Shown piece after piece: positions 21,877 through 29,612 of a DNA stretch of 34,284 nt. The translations under genes and the position numbers were made by a program. Source of the DNA: a virus; IMG/VR virus record IMGVR_UViG_3300008050_000145, positions 1-34,284 of that record. One strand, 5' to 3'. The notes beneath the pieces were generated by a model. The model was not told the DNA's origin, did no database searches, and worked only from the letters and a program-made list of their open reading frames with translations. The first letter of the stretch is position 1; every line of letters starts with the position of its first letter.

Positions 21877-23586
21877 TTATCCGTTACTAGATCCGTATAT
21901 AGAGGAAAATATTCCTTCTTTATTATCTATAAGTACCGCTGCTATCATCTTTCTGTTTCCCACGTATCCTTTTCTGGCGTGCCACTTATCTTCCCCAGAC
22001 AGGCTAGGCAGTTGATAGCGTGTGAAGCCCCGATCCTCCTCTATCTTTTCGTAGTGAAGGTGTCCCGTAAATGCCATGTGGTGGGCACATCGCCCCCAGT
22101 CGTGGGGAGCCTCTATTGCTGCCAATCTGGCGAGGTCGCTTGTTTTCGTAACGGCGTCACCATGGTGAAAGCACAGCAAGTTACTGTCGTATACAATGTA
22201 TTGACGGCTCTGAGCGCACTTGATGGTGGTGACAGAGTCACAGTTGTTATACCAAGCTTGGAGGTAGAGGTGGAGGCTTATACTGAGGATACGGTCGTGG
22301 TTACCCGCCATCAGAACTAACTCTACAGGAGCGACTTGCCGCAGGAGGTCAATGTACAAGGTCATGAGGTCGCATCCTGTGGAGAGGATGTCAGCCATGT
22401 TCCCGTCGTTATCTTGGGGAGTACCTTTGGTGGTGGTCCCTGCGTATGTGTCAGCGTTAAAGAAGTCGGAGCCAATGCCCATAATGATTTTTTCAGGACG
22501 ACCGTATTTAGTTACGTCGGCTATGACTTTCTCAGTAGAGGAGAGGAGCCTCTCTTTTGCAGTAGTACGATTGTACTCTTCTCCACACTCGTATACTCCC
22601 CCGTATTTGCCCCAGTGAAAGTCGGTTGGGGTTATGACAGCTGCGAATTTTCTGTTTGAAGGAGGGATGCTTATTTTTTGTATTTTTCCTTCTTTCCTTT
22701 TACTGGTGATGTTTTCCAGTCTGCGAAGAGTACATGCTTCGTACTCACGCCATTTCTGTGCATCTTTTTGTATTTCTTTCCACTTGTCTCTCTCAAGGCG
22801 AGTGTAGAGGGCGGCTCGACGTATCTGGAGAGCTTCTTGCGCCAGCTCTTCTTCAGATTTCGACATAATTTCTTCGGGTGTAAATGGCTCTCGGTCATGT
22901 GTAATCTCGTGAACGCGTAAATATTTTACTATCCAGTTTCTGGGGAGTTGAAATGTTCTAGCTAGTTCGTTGACTGATGCTGGATTTCCAGCGAAGTTGC
23001 TGTATGCTCTTACCAAGTCTCGGTGGACTTCGCCTGGTAATTCTATTGCGTGAGGTACTCCAGGGAGATAGGTTGTGTAGGTGTCTCGGTCCTCGTCGTA
23101 CCAGATGCGCTTATCGCTTATGTATTTCTTTGATCCTTTCTTTTCTATTTCTTCTTTTTCTACCTCTGGAAGTATTTCTTCTTTTTCAAACAGGGGCTCT
23201 AATTCTATCAAGTAACCGACTTCTTGTCGGGCGACTAACCAGTGCCCCCACGGTTTTAACTCTTCTTCCTTAAAATCTAATTTGTGTCCGTGACTCTTGT
23301 AAAATGCGTTCCACTCTCTGTTTTTTATGTATCGTATAGCGGTTCTTCCTATTAGGGTAGCCGCTTCGTACCAGTGGTGGGATACGCCCTCTTCCTCTTG
23401 TTGTTCAAGAGAAAATGCCCGTACATAATTTCTTACTTCAATTACTTCTTCTTGGGAGATGTTGAACTTTTCTGAGAGCGCCTTATTATTTATTCCCACA
23501 GATAATATTTTTTCTCTGTGTTCCCTAGCTATCTGGATTAAGTTTTTTTGACCACACAAACTATGATACCTCGTTCGTGACAGCAT
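21877..23586 (-). CDS. HTH-containing metallophosphoesterase
   Basis: A 569-residue protein. The C-terminal half (from about 315) is a calcineurin-like phosphoesterase: TDFHWG (Asp322, His324), a GSDFFN segment in place of the usual GD, GNHD (428-431), a His pair in CFHHGDA, and GHLH (508-511). The N-terminal half is helical and charged, with two segments resembling helix-turn-helix units (NKALSEKFNISQEEVIEVR and VNELARTFQLPRNWIVKYL). That combination, DNA-binding-like N-terminus plus phosphoesterase, is seen in some phage proteins of unclear role, possibly DNA nucleases or phosphatases. It heads the minus-strand block and is divergent from the small gene at 23778. Confidence 0.8.
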   Translation of the reverse strand: MLSRTRYHSLCGQKNLIQIAREHREKILSVGINNKALSEKFNISQEEVIEVRNYVRAFSLEQQEEEGVSHHWYEAATLIGRTAIRYIKNREWNAFYKSHGHKLDFKEEELKPWGHWLVARQEVGYLIELEPLFEKEEILPEVEKEEIEKKGSKKYISDKRIWYDEDRDTYTTYLPGVPHAIELPGEVHRDLVRAYSNFAGNPASVNELARTFQLPRNWIVKYLRVHEITHDREPFTPEEIMSKSEEELAQEALQIRRAALYTRLERDKWKEIQKDAQKWREYEACTLRRLENITSKRKEGKIQKISIPPSNRKFAAVITPTDFHWGKYGGVYECGEEYNRTTAKERLLSSTEKVIADVTKYGRPEKIIMGIGSDFFNADTYAGTTTKGTPQDNDGNMADILSTGCDLMTLYIDLLRQVAPVELVLMAGNHDRILSISLHLYLQAWYNNCDSVTTIKCAQSRQYIVYDSNLLCFHHGDAVTKTSDLARLAAIEAPHDWGRCAHHMAFTGHLHYEKIEEDRGFTRYQLPSLSGEDKWHARKGYVGNRKMIAAVLIDNKEGIFSSIYGSSNG

Positions 23587-23777
23587 TGTCTCGACAGGAT
23601 TTTACTAGATGCTATTTGAAGCACCTAAACTTTTATTTAGTGTAGTATTCGTAGTGATTCTGTTGAATGATATTAATACTACTCAAGTAGTCTGGTTGTG
23701 TGCCTTATAGGTTGACTTTGGGCGTTGTTGGGTGGAAGATGAGGCGTAAACATAGATACTGAGGTGGGGAGGTTGGT
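23587..23777. promoter_or_regulatory. Divergent intergenic region with GTAGT/ACTAC repeats
   Basis: This 191-base gap lies between divergent genes and should hold promoters in both directions. GTAGT occurs at 23642 and 23651, and a nearly perfect palindrome ACTACT-CA-AGTAGT occupies 23678-23691. TTGACT follows at 23712-23717. No good TATAAT box is seen downstream of it. The palindrome resembles the repeats at 8979 and 10894, so a common DNA-binding protein is possible. Confidence 0.4.
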
Positions 23778-24002
23778 TTGACCCAGGCTGGGACGAATAA
23801 GCTCGTAGAGAACACTTTGGCTGCTAAGGACTGTGTTAGGAAGTGGCAGAGTGTAGCTGTTATTTTATCTGATGCCTTGGCGGCATTGGATTTTAGAGAT
23901 ATAGAATCGAATTTAGAACCTTACTATTCTGCTGAGAAGATAGCTGAGCGGATAAAAGAAGGTAATTTAGATGAGGTTTTATCAATACTTAAAATAGGTT
24001 AG
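23778..24002 (+). CDS. Small helical protein upstream of SbcC-like gene
   Basis: A 74-residue protein of unknown function, largely helical, acidic at the C-terminus (AERIKEGNLDEVLSILKIG). It starts at a TTG with GGGGAGG 5 bases upstream, one of the strongest ribosome sites in the window, and is followed 4 bases after its stop by the SbcC-like gene, so they are probably co-transcribed. No motif is recognised. Confidence 0.6.
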   Translation: MTQAGTNKLVENTLAAKDCVRKWQSVAVILSDALAALDFRDIESNLEPYYSAEKIAERIKEGNLDEVLSILKIG

Positions 24003-24006
24003 AGTT

Positions 24007-25944
24007 GTGGATATAACTAATATCAAACTTGATAATTTCTTAATTATTGGACACGCGGATATAGATTTAAGTAGTAGGGGCCTCTGTAGAATTGCAGGGG
24101 AGAACTCCGATGACGTCACTTCTTCAAGTAATGGTTCTGGTAAGTCTTCTATTGTTGAGGGCATCTATTGGGCTTTGTTTGGGGAGACTCTTAGAAACCT
24201 CAAATCAGCTGATAGTGTGGTTAATAAGAAGTCCAAGAAGAATTGCTCGGTGGTTTTGGAAATTAAAGAGGGGGAGACTGCGTATCGAATAGAGCGGTAC
24301 CGAAAGCACTCCAAGAACAAGAATAATCTTTATCTCTATATCAACGATGTTGATTCGCGAGGTAAGGACAACCGAGAAACCCAGAAGTACATTGAGTCTA
24401 TTATCGGTATGGACAAGATGGCTTTTTCTAATTCGGTTATTTTTGGGCAGGGACACAGTAAGAATCTTAAACGTTTTTCTGAGATGACGGATTCAGAGAA
24501 GAAAGAGACGTTAGAGAAGATTCTTAATTTGGAGATATTTGTCCGTTCGCATGAGCACGTGAAGGACAACCTCCGGTCGTTGGGGTCTGCGAGGCAGGAG
24601 GCTGCGCGCAGAGCGCGGGAGCTAAGTGAGCGTGTATCCTCCTGTGAGGAGAAAGTTACGCAGGCACTACACCGTGCTAGTAAATTCGATGAAGAGAAAT
24701 CTATTGAGATTTCTGTACTAGAGGGGAAGAAAGCTTCTCTAGAAGAGTTAATAGGTGCTTTGGGGGGGCGGGTACGCGCGCTTGAGGTGGAGAGCGTAGA
24801 AGATGTAGAGGGATCTATTGCGGATTGTGAAGATTTTTCTAGGGCTCAAGAGTGTGATAAGCGAACTATATTAGATACTTTTGCAGAGAAGCGTAACGAA
24901 CAACTTCTTATCAAGCGTGGTATTGAACGTGATATCTCGGAGCTTGAGTTACGGGTGGGTAATCTCTTAAGTGACGATTATGTGGGAGAAGAGTGTGAGT
25001 CCTGCGGAGGAGTAGTAACTTCCAAGTCCCTCCACTTGGTAAAAGAAGGTTACGAATTTAATATCAGAGATATGCAAAAGTCTCTTTCTTCTGTAGAAGG
25101 AAAACTTTCTGACCTTAGTAACAAGCGTAAGAGTAAGGTAGCCGACATAGAGGATAACATCAGAGAGATAGGGAAGATTATAGCGGAGCAAAAATCTCGT
25201 CTTAGAGATGTTACAAAGATTAGGGATAAACGTACTGAACTTCTTTTACAGATAAAGACCAAGAAGGAGTTGGTACAGGCTCACCATCAGGCTATTGAGC
25301 GGCTTGAGGCGTCTGAGAACGTCTGGGAGCAGGCTGCTTTGGAGTATGGGACAGAGTTAGAGGCGCTAGGCGTCTCTGTGACGGAGTTTGAGAAAGAGGT
25401 CGAGAAGATCGATACGGATATGAACTACTATGAGTTCTGGAAGAATGCTTTTTCCAGGACAGGTATTCGATCTTACCTGTTAGATAAAATAGTCCCCTTC
25501 CTTAACGAGCGAGTGGGGCATTACTTGGAGATCCTCACGGATGGAGGAATCGAGGCCAAGTTCAATACGGTCAAAGAGCTAGCTTCTGGAGAGAAGCGAG
25601 ATAACTTTAACCTGGAGATCTCTAACAGGAACGCTGCTGACAGCTATGAAGGTAACAGCGGGGGCGAGAAGCGCCGTGTGGACCTTGGTGTAGCTTTGGG
25701 GTTCAACGACTTCGTCTCTGCTCGATCAGGGAAGCGTTTTAACTTATTGGTTCTTGATGAGGTCTTTGAAGGCGTGGATGCTGATGGTCTTTATTACGTA
25801 ATCAAGGTACTAGAGGATATAGCGAGACGTAAGTCCTCTGTGTTTGTCATTACCCATCGTGATGAGTTGAAGAGTTATTTCTCCGATGAGATACTTATGG
25901 AACGTAGAGATGGTCTCAGTTATGTGAGAGAGCTAAGTGAGTAG
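24007..25944 (+). CDS. SbcC/Rad50-type ATPase (gp46-like)
   Basis: A 645-residue SMC-like ATPase. Walker A is NGSGKSS (42-48), a long coiled coil of two arms is split by a zinc hook CESC (330-333), then the ABC signature NSGGEKRR (550-557), Walker B LLVLDE (580-585) and an H-loop His617 in VITHRDEL. It pairs with the SbcD-like nuclease at 16722 to resect DNA ends for RecA. The size matches phage gp46 proteins and is shorter than bacterial SbcC. It starts with GTG 4 bases after the preceding stop. It lies on the far side of the inverted cassette from its partner, an uncommon arrangement. Confidence 0.92.
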   Translation: MDITNIKLDNFLIIGHADIDLSSRGLCRIAGENSDDVTSSSNGSGKSSIVEGIYWALFGETLRNLKSADSVVNKKSKKNCSVVLEIKEGETAYRIERYRKHSKNKNNLYLYINDVDSRGKDNRETQKYIESIIGMDKMAFSNSVIFGQGHSKNLKRFSEMTDSEKKETLEKILNLEIFVRSHEHVKDNLRSLGSARQEAARRARELSERVSSCEEKVTQALHRASKFDEEKSIEISVLEGKKASLEELIGALGGRVRALEVESVEDVEGSIADCEDFSRAQECDKRTILDTFAEKRNEQLLIKRGIERDISELELRVGNLLSDDYVGEECESCGGVVTSKSLHLVKEGYEFNIRDMQKSLSSVEGKLSDLSNKRKSKVADIEDNIREIGKIIAEQKSRLRDVTKIRDKRTELLLQIKTKKELVQAHHQAIERLEASENVWEQAALEYGTELEALGVSVTEFEKEVEKIDTDMNYYEFWKNAFSRTGIRSYLLDKIVPFLNERVGHYLEILTDGGIEAKFNTVKELASGEKRDNFNLEISNRNAADSYEGNSGGEKRRVDLGVALGFNDFVSARSGKRFNLLVLDEVFEGVDADGLYYVIKVLEDIARRKSSVFVITHRDELKSYFSDEILMERRDGLSYVRELSE

Positions 25945-26140
25945 AAATCGAAGTGAGCGTATAAATTGTATCTGTTCCAAATCGGTTAAGATTGATGATG
26001 TTATACTTGTGTCTCGGCTTGAAGATCGCTTTGATCTGAGAACTAGAAGAGAACATGCATATTGTAGAAATTGCCTCGACGGGAAGCGCATGGCATCTGT
26101 GTGGTTGAAGGGTGCGGTTATACGGGAAAGAGATCCGTGA
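25937..26140 (+). CDS. Small zinc-ribbon-like protein
   Basis: A 67-residue basic protein overlapping the end of the SbcC-like gene by 8 bases (GTG start). Cys pairs CIC (11-13) and CRNC (43-46) could form a zinc ribbon. The rest is charged with no other motif. The last 16 residues (after CRNC, from about 52) are less typical, and the next frame continues past its stop with a CVVEGC pattern, so a frameshift or a second small ORF is possible. Confidence 0.5.
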   Translation: MSRNRSERINCICSKSVKIDDVILVSRLEDRFDLRTRREHAYCRNCLDGKRMASVWLKGAVIRERDP

Positions 26141-26254
26141 AGGTAAGAACCCCCGCGCGTCGTGTGGGGTCTGATGGGAATACGTTTTCTTCTTGCCTTC
26201 CTTTTGGGCATGTGATAGAGAGGTACTTAGTCGTCGGTAAGGCGGCTTATATGC

Positions 26255-26341
26255 GCCGGAATGGCGGAATTGGTAGACGCAAGGGACTTAAAATCCCTCG
26301 CCCTTAAGGGTGTGCGGGTTCGACTCCCGCTTCCGGTACCA
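26255..26341 (+). tRNA. tRNA-Leu (anticodon TAA)
   Basis: The 87-base sequence has acceptor GCCGGAA / TTCCGGT, anticodon arm AGGGA-CTTAAAA-TCCCT, a long variable arm (GCCC-TTAA-GGGT) as required for leucine, T-arm GCGGG-TTCGACT-CCCGC, discriminator A and an encoded CCA at 26339-26341. It reads TTA codons, common in these genes. Unlike the other two tRNAs it encodes CCA. Confidence 0.95.
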
Positions 26342-26361
26342 TATTATAAATAGGAGTAAAA

Positions 26362-27279
26362 ATGACTGTTTTAAGTCAAGTTAACGCTGAGAGATTTGCT
26401 AATTTGGTTCGAACTATATTTCCTGAGAATAGGATTTTTGATCCTATTGACTATTGGGATGTTTTCAACAGTAGGAGGGATATCCCTCTTGGGAAGCATA
26501 CTTTCAAAAAGTATTTGAGTATTATTTGTGACTCTACATATTTCCCTGGTCTTTCAAGGGTTAGAGATAACAGTACTGCTCCCTATCGGTACTTTGTAGA
26601 TAAAACTGGAGAAGCAGTTACTAATCTGTCCAGGTCAGCAGTGAGGGCTTCTTCAGAAGGTAAGCAGGGCTTGAGTCCGTCTATCTCAGATGAGTCGTTG
26701 ATTAACTTTGCTAAAAAGATTGAGCCGTTGATGACGCTGGGTACGTGGTATCTCCCTGCCACGTTGACGAGGAAATATAACAACCGATATAAGAAGCATC
26801 TTAGGCCCGACACGCTTAAGGATTACATGTCTCAGTCTTTTCGTCGTGGTCTTTGGGGGCGACTAGAGAGAAAGGCTGGACGTAGAAATGCTCTTTCCTA
26901 TCGCGTTCATACGGCTCTTTCTTTTCAAGAGAAGAGTACTCAGACTTCTACAACAAAAAATGTAGTGCAGGAAAAGGGTACCGACTCGTCGTCCCACAGT
27001 GGGGTTATATGCGCTCTTGCACTTCCATGTAGGAGGTGTACGGGGGAGAATCCAGAAGTTGCTCGCTTCTGTATGCACTGCGGGGAAGGTCTGCGGATTT
27101 CTCTCAAGGTTGTTATGCAGGAGTCAGTCTTTACTGTTCCTGTGAACATGGCGGGCCTCACTACGCCCAAGCACTTGAACGATCTCGTGAGGACGCATAT
27201 AGCTCGTCACGCCGAAGTGGTTGTGGTAAACGGGGACTCGGCAGGCGAGAAGGTCTACGCAGTAACGGTTAAGGAATAG
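26362..27279 (+). CDS. Hypothetical protein with zinc ribbon
   Basis: A 305-residue protein of unknown function. The N-terminal 180 residues are mixed and basic (TFKKYLSII, RRGLWGRLERKAGRRNAL), a Ser/Thr-rich linker (EKSTQTSTTKN) follows, and a zinc ribbon is formed by CRRC (223-226) and CMHC (237, 240). The last 60 residues form a small alpha/beta domain. Linker plus ribbon suggests nucleic-acid or protein binding. A GGAG site lies 7 bases before the ATG. It follows tRNA-Leu by 20 bases. Confidence 0.6.
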   Translation: MTVLSQVNAERFANLVRTIFPENRIFDPIDYWDVFNSRRDIPLGKHTFKKYLSIICDSTYFPGLSRVRDNSTAPYRYFVDKTGEAVTNLSRSAVRASSEGKQGLSPSISDESLINFAKKIEPLMTLGTWYLPATLTRKYNNRYKKHLRPDTLKDYMSQSFRRGLWGRLERKAGRRNALSYRVHTALSFQEKSTQTSTTKNVVQEKGTDSSSHSGVICALALPCRRCTGENPEVARFCMHCGEGLRISLKVVMQESVFTVPVNMAGLTTPKHLNDLVRTHIARHAEVVVVNGDSAGEKVYAVTVKE

Positions 27280-27284
27280 GCTAA

Positions 27285-27497
27285 ATGGACAGGGAAAGTA
27301 TTGAATCTAGTATGATCAAATCTTTGGGATATGATGCTTCTAGTTTTCTGTTGGAGGTAGAGTTTACCAACGGTAAGGTGTATCAGTATTTGGATGTTCT
27401 TCCCGATGTTTACTCTTCACTCGTTGACTCGGATTCGGTAGGTAAATCGTTTATTGCTTTGATTAAGAAGCCGGGGTACGAGCATATACAACTATGA
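27285..27497 (+). CDS. KTSC-domain protein
   Basis: A 70-residue protein matching the KTSC domain layout: SSMIKSLGYDASSFLLEVEF, then NGKVYQYLDVLPDVYSSL and a terminal DSVGKSFIALIKKPGYEH. KTSC is named after the C-terminus of some lysyl-tRNA synthetases and is widespread as a stand-alone small protein in phages and bacteria; its function is not known, though RNA binding has been proposed. The start ATG lies 5 bases after the previous stop and its stop overlaps the next start as ATGA. Confidence 0.8.
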   Translation: MDRESIESSMIKSLGYDASSFLLEVEFTNGKVYQYLDVLPDVYSSLVDSDSVGKSFIALIKKPGYEHIQL

Positions 27498-27712
27498 TCC
27501 ATGGCCTGTTCGCGTATATCTCGTACTTGTCTATTTATTATCTAATCCTGGTGGTATTAGATTTGGTGGGCACTTTCGTGTCTTACAGAAAATCTATTAT
27601 TACCAGTCAAGAGCCTTCTGAAATAAAATTCAAGGTAGACTTTAACTCAGATATAGCCGTTGCTTCTCTTATTTACCTTATATCTTATTACTTAGGTTTG
27701 TTTAGTGGCTGA
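27494..27712 (+). CDS. Small membrane protein
   Basis: A 72-residue protein with two membrane segments, at about residues 4-26 (FAYISYLSIYYLILVVLDLV) and 54-70 (AVASLIYLISYYLGLF), linked by a polar loop. It overlaps the KTSC gene by 4 bases and the next gene by 8, so it is part of the same translation unit. No function recognised; superinfection or lysis-related roles are possible but unsupported. Confidence 0.6.
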   Translation: MIHGLFAYISYLSIYYLILVVLDLVGTFVSYRKSIITSQEPSEIKFKVDFNSDIAVASLIYLISYYLGLFSG

Positions 27713-28073
27713 CTACGAAGATGTTATTGTTGTAGATTTTGACAACACTATTTGTCCTTTTCGTGACGACTTTGCGTGTGTAGGGCTCGTGCCCGGCGCT
27801 GCGGAGGGGCTTGCGCGCCTCAAGAAGGGTGGGTACCTCGTCATGATTAGCTCTGCTCGTAACAACGCGCAGTATGGCGGTGCGGCGGGCGAGGCGTATG
27901 GCCTAATGGTGCAGTTCTTGAAGAGCCAGAACCTTCTTTACGACCGGCTCGACACTGGGTTTAATGGCAAGCCTGTGGGCTATGCACACATTGATGATAA
28001 GGGTGTGGGCTGCCCTCTTACCCCCGAAGGGTGGGTGGATTGGTACAAGGTGTGCGACCTATTGGGGGTGTGA
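27705..28073 (+). CDS. HAD-like phosphatase
   Basis: A 122-residue HAD-superfamily hydrolase. Motif I is VDFDNTI (10-16) with nucleophile Asp11 and acid/base Asp13, motif II is in ISSARNN (Ser of motif II at about 49-50), and motif IV is HIDDKG with paired Asp residues. The basic lid loop is small, as in the compact polynucleotide- or nucleotide-phosphatase type HADs of phages (for example T4 Pnkp-like phosphatase domain), so the substrate could be a nucleotide or a DNA/RNA 3' phosphate. It starts at a GTG overlapping the membrane-protein gene. Confidence 0.7.
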   Translation: MADYEDVIVVDFDNTICPFRDDFACVGLVPGAAEGLARLKKGGYLVMISSARNNAQYGGAAGEAYGLMVQFLKSQNLLYDRLDTGFNGKPVGYAHIDDKGVGCPLTPEGWVDWYKVCDLLGV

Positions 28074-28103
28074 CCCCTCGCGCGAGCACTGTCGTTCGTG
28101 TAA

Positions 28104-28122
28104 CTCCTTTTGAAAAAAGGAG
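28104..28122. other. Perfect 8-bp hairpin
   Basis: CTCCTTTT-GAA-AAAAGGAG forms a perfect hairpin in the 115-base gap after the HAD-like gene. It is not followed by a T run on the plus strand. It could be a weak terminator, an RNA stability element or a binding site. A TTGACA box follows at 28153, and a GTAGT at 28130. Confidence 0.5.
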
Positions 28123-28188
28123 AATTCAGGTAGTATCCTTAATCGAGAAATCTTGACAGAGTATGTTGGAACTCCTTAACCTGCAGAT

Positions 28189-28404
28189 ATGAACTACCGT
28201 GAAGTTTTAGTGTCTGAGGCGGGGGAACATTTAGTAGGTGTTTTTAGGGCCTTGTTGGGTCTTCCTAAGTTTCAAAAATTCGTAGATAAAAACTTTGTAA
28301 TCAAGCAGTACTACGACAGTACTGATGGTAAAATACTAAGAGTAGAGATAAAAGATAGAAATGATGATGAAGACGATACCTCCGACCTCACTTCGTATAA
28401 CTGA
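28189..28404 (+). CDS. Hypothetical protein
   Basis: A 71-residue protein of unknown function with a helical N-terminal half and a very acidic C-terminus (DRNDDEDDTSD). No ribosome site is obvious before the ATG. A TTGACA box lies 36 bases upstream, so the start could be near a transcription start. It overlaps the next gene by 44 bases. Confidence 0.45.
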   Translation: MNYREVLVSEAGEHLVGVFRALLGLPKFQKFVDKNFVIKQYYDSTDGKILRVEIKDRNDDEDDTSDLTSYN

Positions 28405-28972
28405 TATTCCTGACTCTCTGGATATTATTCCTGTTTCTTCTTCTGATCGCCGTAGGGCGGGTAAAAAAGCGAAGAGGAAGGGTTCTTCTTACGAGCGCAC
28501 TTTATGTAAGTCGTTTTCTGATTTATGGGGTGCCAAGTTCTTTCGCACTCCCATGTCTGGTGGGTCCCAGCTTAAGCACGACTATAATTTGGCGGGCGAC
28601 ATCAGTACTCCCGACGAGACGTTTCCGTACCATGTCGAGGCTAAGAACCAAGAGGCGTTGAAGGGATTTCATACAGTATTTACATCTAGCAAGTGTCCTG
28701 TTTGGAAGTGGTGGACACAATGTAGTAGTGAGTGTCCTCCCGACAAGATTCCACTATTAGTATTTACTAAGAACTATATGCCTTCTTTCGTGATGTTGTG
28801 TAGCGAATACGCGGAGATCTTATCGCGGTTGGCTGACGAGGGTGTCGGGGGGCACGAGGAGATAAGCTCCTTTAAAGAGTTTTTGTGTGTGAGAGAGCAC
28901 GTAGTGATGACACTGAAACGTTTCCTCTCTTTTAATAAAGAAATCCACAGAAGGGCAGCGAATGAGTGGTAG
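28361..28972 (+). CDS. PD-(D/E)XK-like nuclease, resolvase-like
   Basis: A 203-residue protein with a basic N-terminus (RRRAGKKAKRKGSSYER) carrying an early Glu, then FRTPMSGGSQ and a NLAGDI...VEAKNQ arrangement in which Asp and Glu-x-Lys are spaced as in the PD-(D/E)XK nuclease fold; the TPMSGG element resembles archaeal Hjc-type Holliday-junction resolvases. It might process branched DNA before packaging. A Cys-rich middle (KCPVWKWWTQCSSECPP) may bind metal. Three consecutive ATG codons begin it. The family match is structural by pattern and has not been tested. Confidence 0.6.
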   Translation: MMMKTIPPTSLRITDIPDSLDIIPVSSSDRRRAGKKAKRKGSSYERTLCKSFSDLWGAKFFRTPMSGGSQLKHDYNLAGDISTPDETFPYHVEAKNQEALKGFHTVFTSSKCPVWKWWTQCSSECPPDKIPLLVFTKNYMPSFVMLCSEYAEILSRLADEGVGGHEEISSFKEFLCVREHVVMTLKRFLSFNKEIHRRAANEW

Positions 28973-29051
28973 CACCCAAGTAGCTAGGTGCATTCATTGC
29001 GGCAAAGTACTTCTTCACTGTATATGCGACACGAACGATCTCAATAAGTAG
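28962..29051 (+). CDS. Cys/His microprotein (29 residues)
   Basis: A short frame starting inside the preceding gene's last codons with AAGGG 6 bases before the ATG. It reads ARCIHCGK then LLHCICD: two Cys pairs (CxxC and CxC) with a nearby His, a possible tiny zinc knuckle. It is followed 10 bases later by the NYN gene, whose AGGA site overlaps its stop. Small size makes it uncertain, but the SD and Cys pattern support translation. Confidence 0.45.
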   Translation: MSGSTQVARCIHCGKVLLHCICDTNDLNK

Positions 29052-29060
29052 GAATTTAGA

Positions 29061-29612
29061 ATGACGGTAAAAAAAGCCTATCATGTGGCGATAGATATCC
29101 AGAATCTATGGTATTCTTGTAGGTATGCTTTTGGCCCCAACTACCGAGTGGATTATCGTGCGCTATTAGATTTTATTGATGACATAGCGGAAGATGGTGC
29201 GTCTGAGGTGAACGTCGTGGCGTATTTAATTGCCAGCCCTAACCACGACCAGAATAGCTTTATAAATACTCTAAAGATGTTAAATATGACGGTTAAAAAA
29301 AGGAATCTTCATTACGACGCAGAGAAGAAGCACGCCAAGAATACTAATTGGGATGTTGGTATTACAGCAGATGCTTTTTATAGGTCGGAAGATTATGACT
29401 GCTTTATTCTAATTAGTGGGGATGGTGACTTTACGTATATGACTACCCCTCTCATGGAGTACGGGAAGGAAGTTATTGTTTGTTCTTTTGAGAATGCTCT
29501 CAGTCGTAATTTAGCGAACTCTGCCGATCGAGTTTATTACTTGGAAAAAGACTTAGTGTACGATCCTAAGCTTCGCTATGAAGAGCGCCAAAAAGAATAT
29601 GAAGATGCCTAG
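29061..29612 (+). CDS. NYN-domain (PIN-like) ribonuclease
   Basis: A 183-residue protein with the NYN/LabA (DUF88) fold pattern: AIDIQNLWYS (Asp12), a central segment, NWDVGITADAF (about 95-105) and ISGDGDF (about 117-123), the acidic residues that bind a metal in PIN-like nucleases. It may cut host or phage RNA, or act in RNA turnover. It has AGGA upstream of ATG and its stop overlaps the start of the terminase gene as TAGTG, an unusual neighbour for a ribonuclease. Confidence 0.8.
   Translation: MTVKKAYHVAIDIQNLWYSCRYAFGPNYRVDYRALLDFIDDIAEDGASEVNVVAYLIASPNHDQNSFINTLKMLNMTVKKRNLHYDAEKKHAKNTNWDVGITADAFYRSEDYDCFILISGDGDFTYMTTPLMEYGKEVIVCSFENALSRNLANSADRVYYLEKDLVYDPKLRYEERQKEYEDA

Noticed and set aside
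22336-22659. Plus-strand frames of 88-107 residues opposite the metallophosphoesterase
   Set aside because: They are antisense shadows of a strongly supported minus-strand gene.
26345-26352. TATAAATA, identical to a T4-type late promoter, just before the gene at 26362
   Set aside because: It lies only 10 bases before the ATG and would start transcription past the GGAG ribosome site. The same string occurs by chance inside coding regions (near 7662, 29262 and 30598), so it reflects codon usage.
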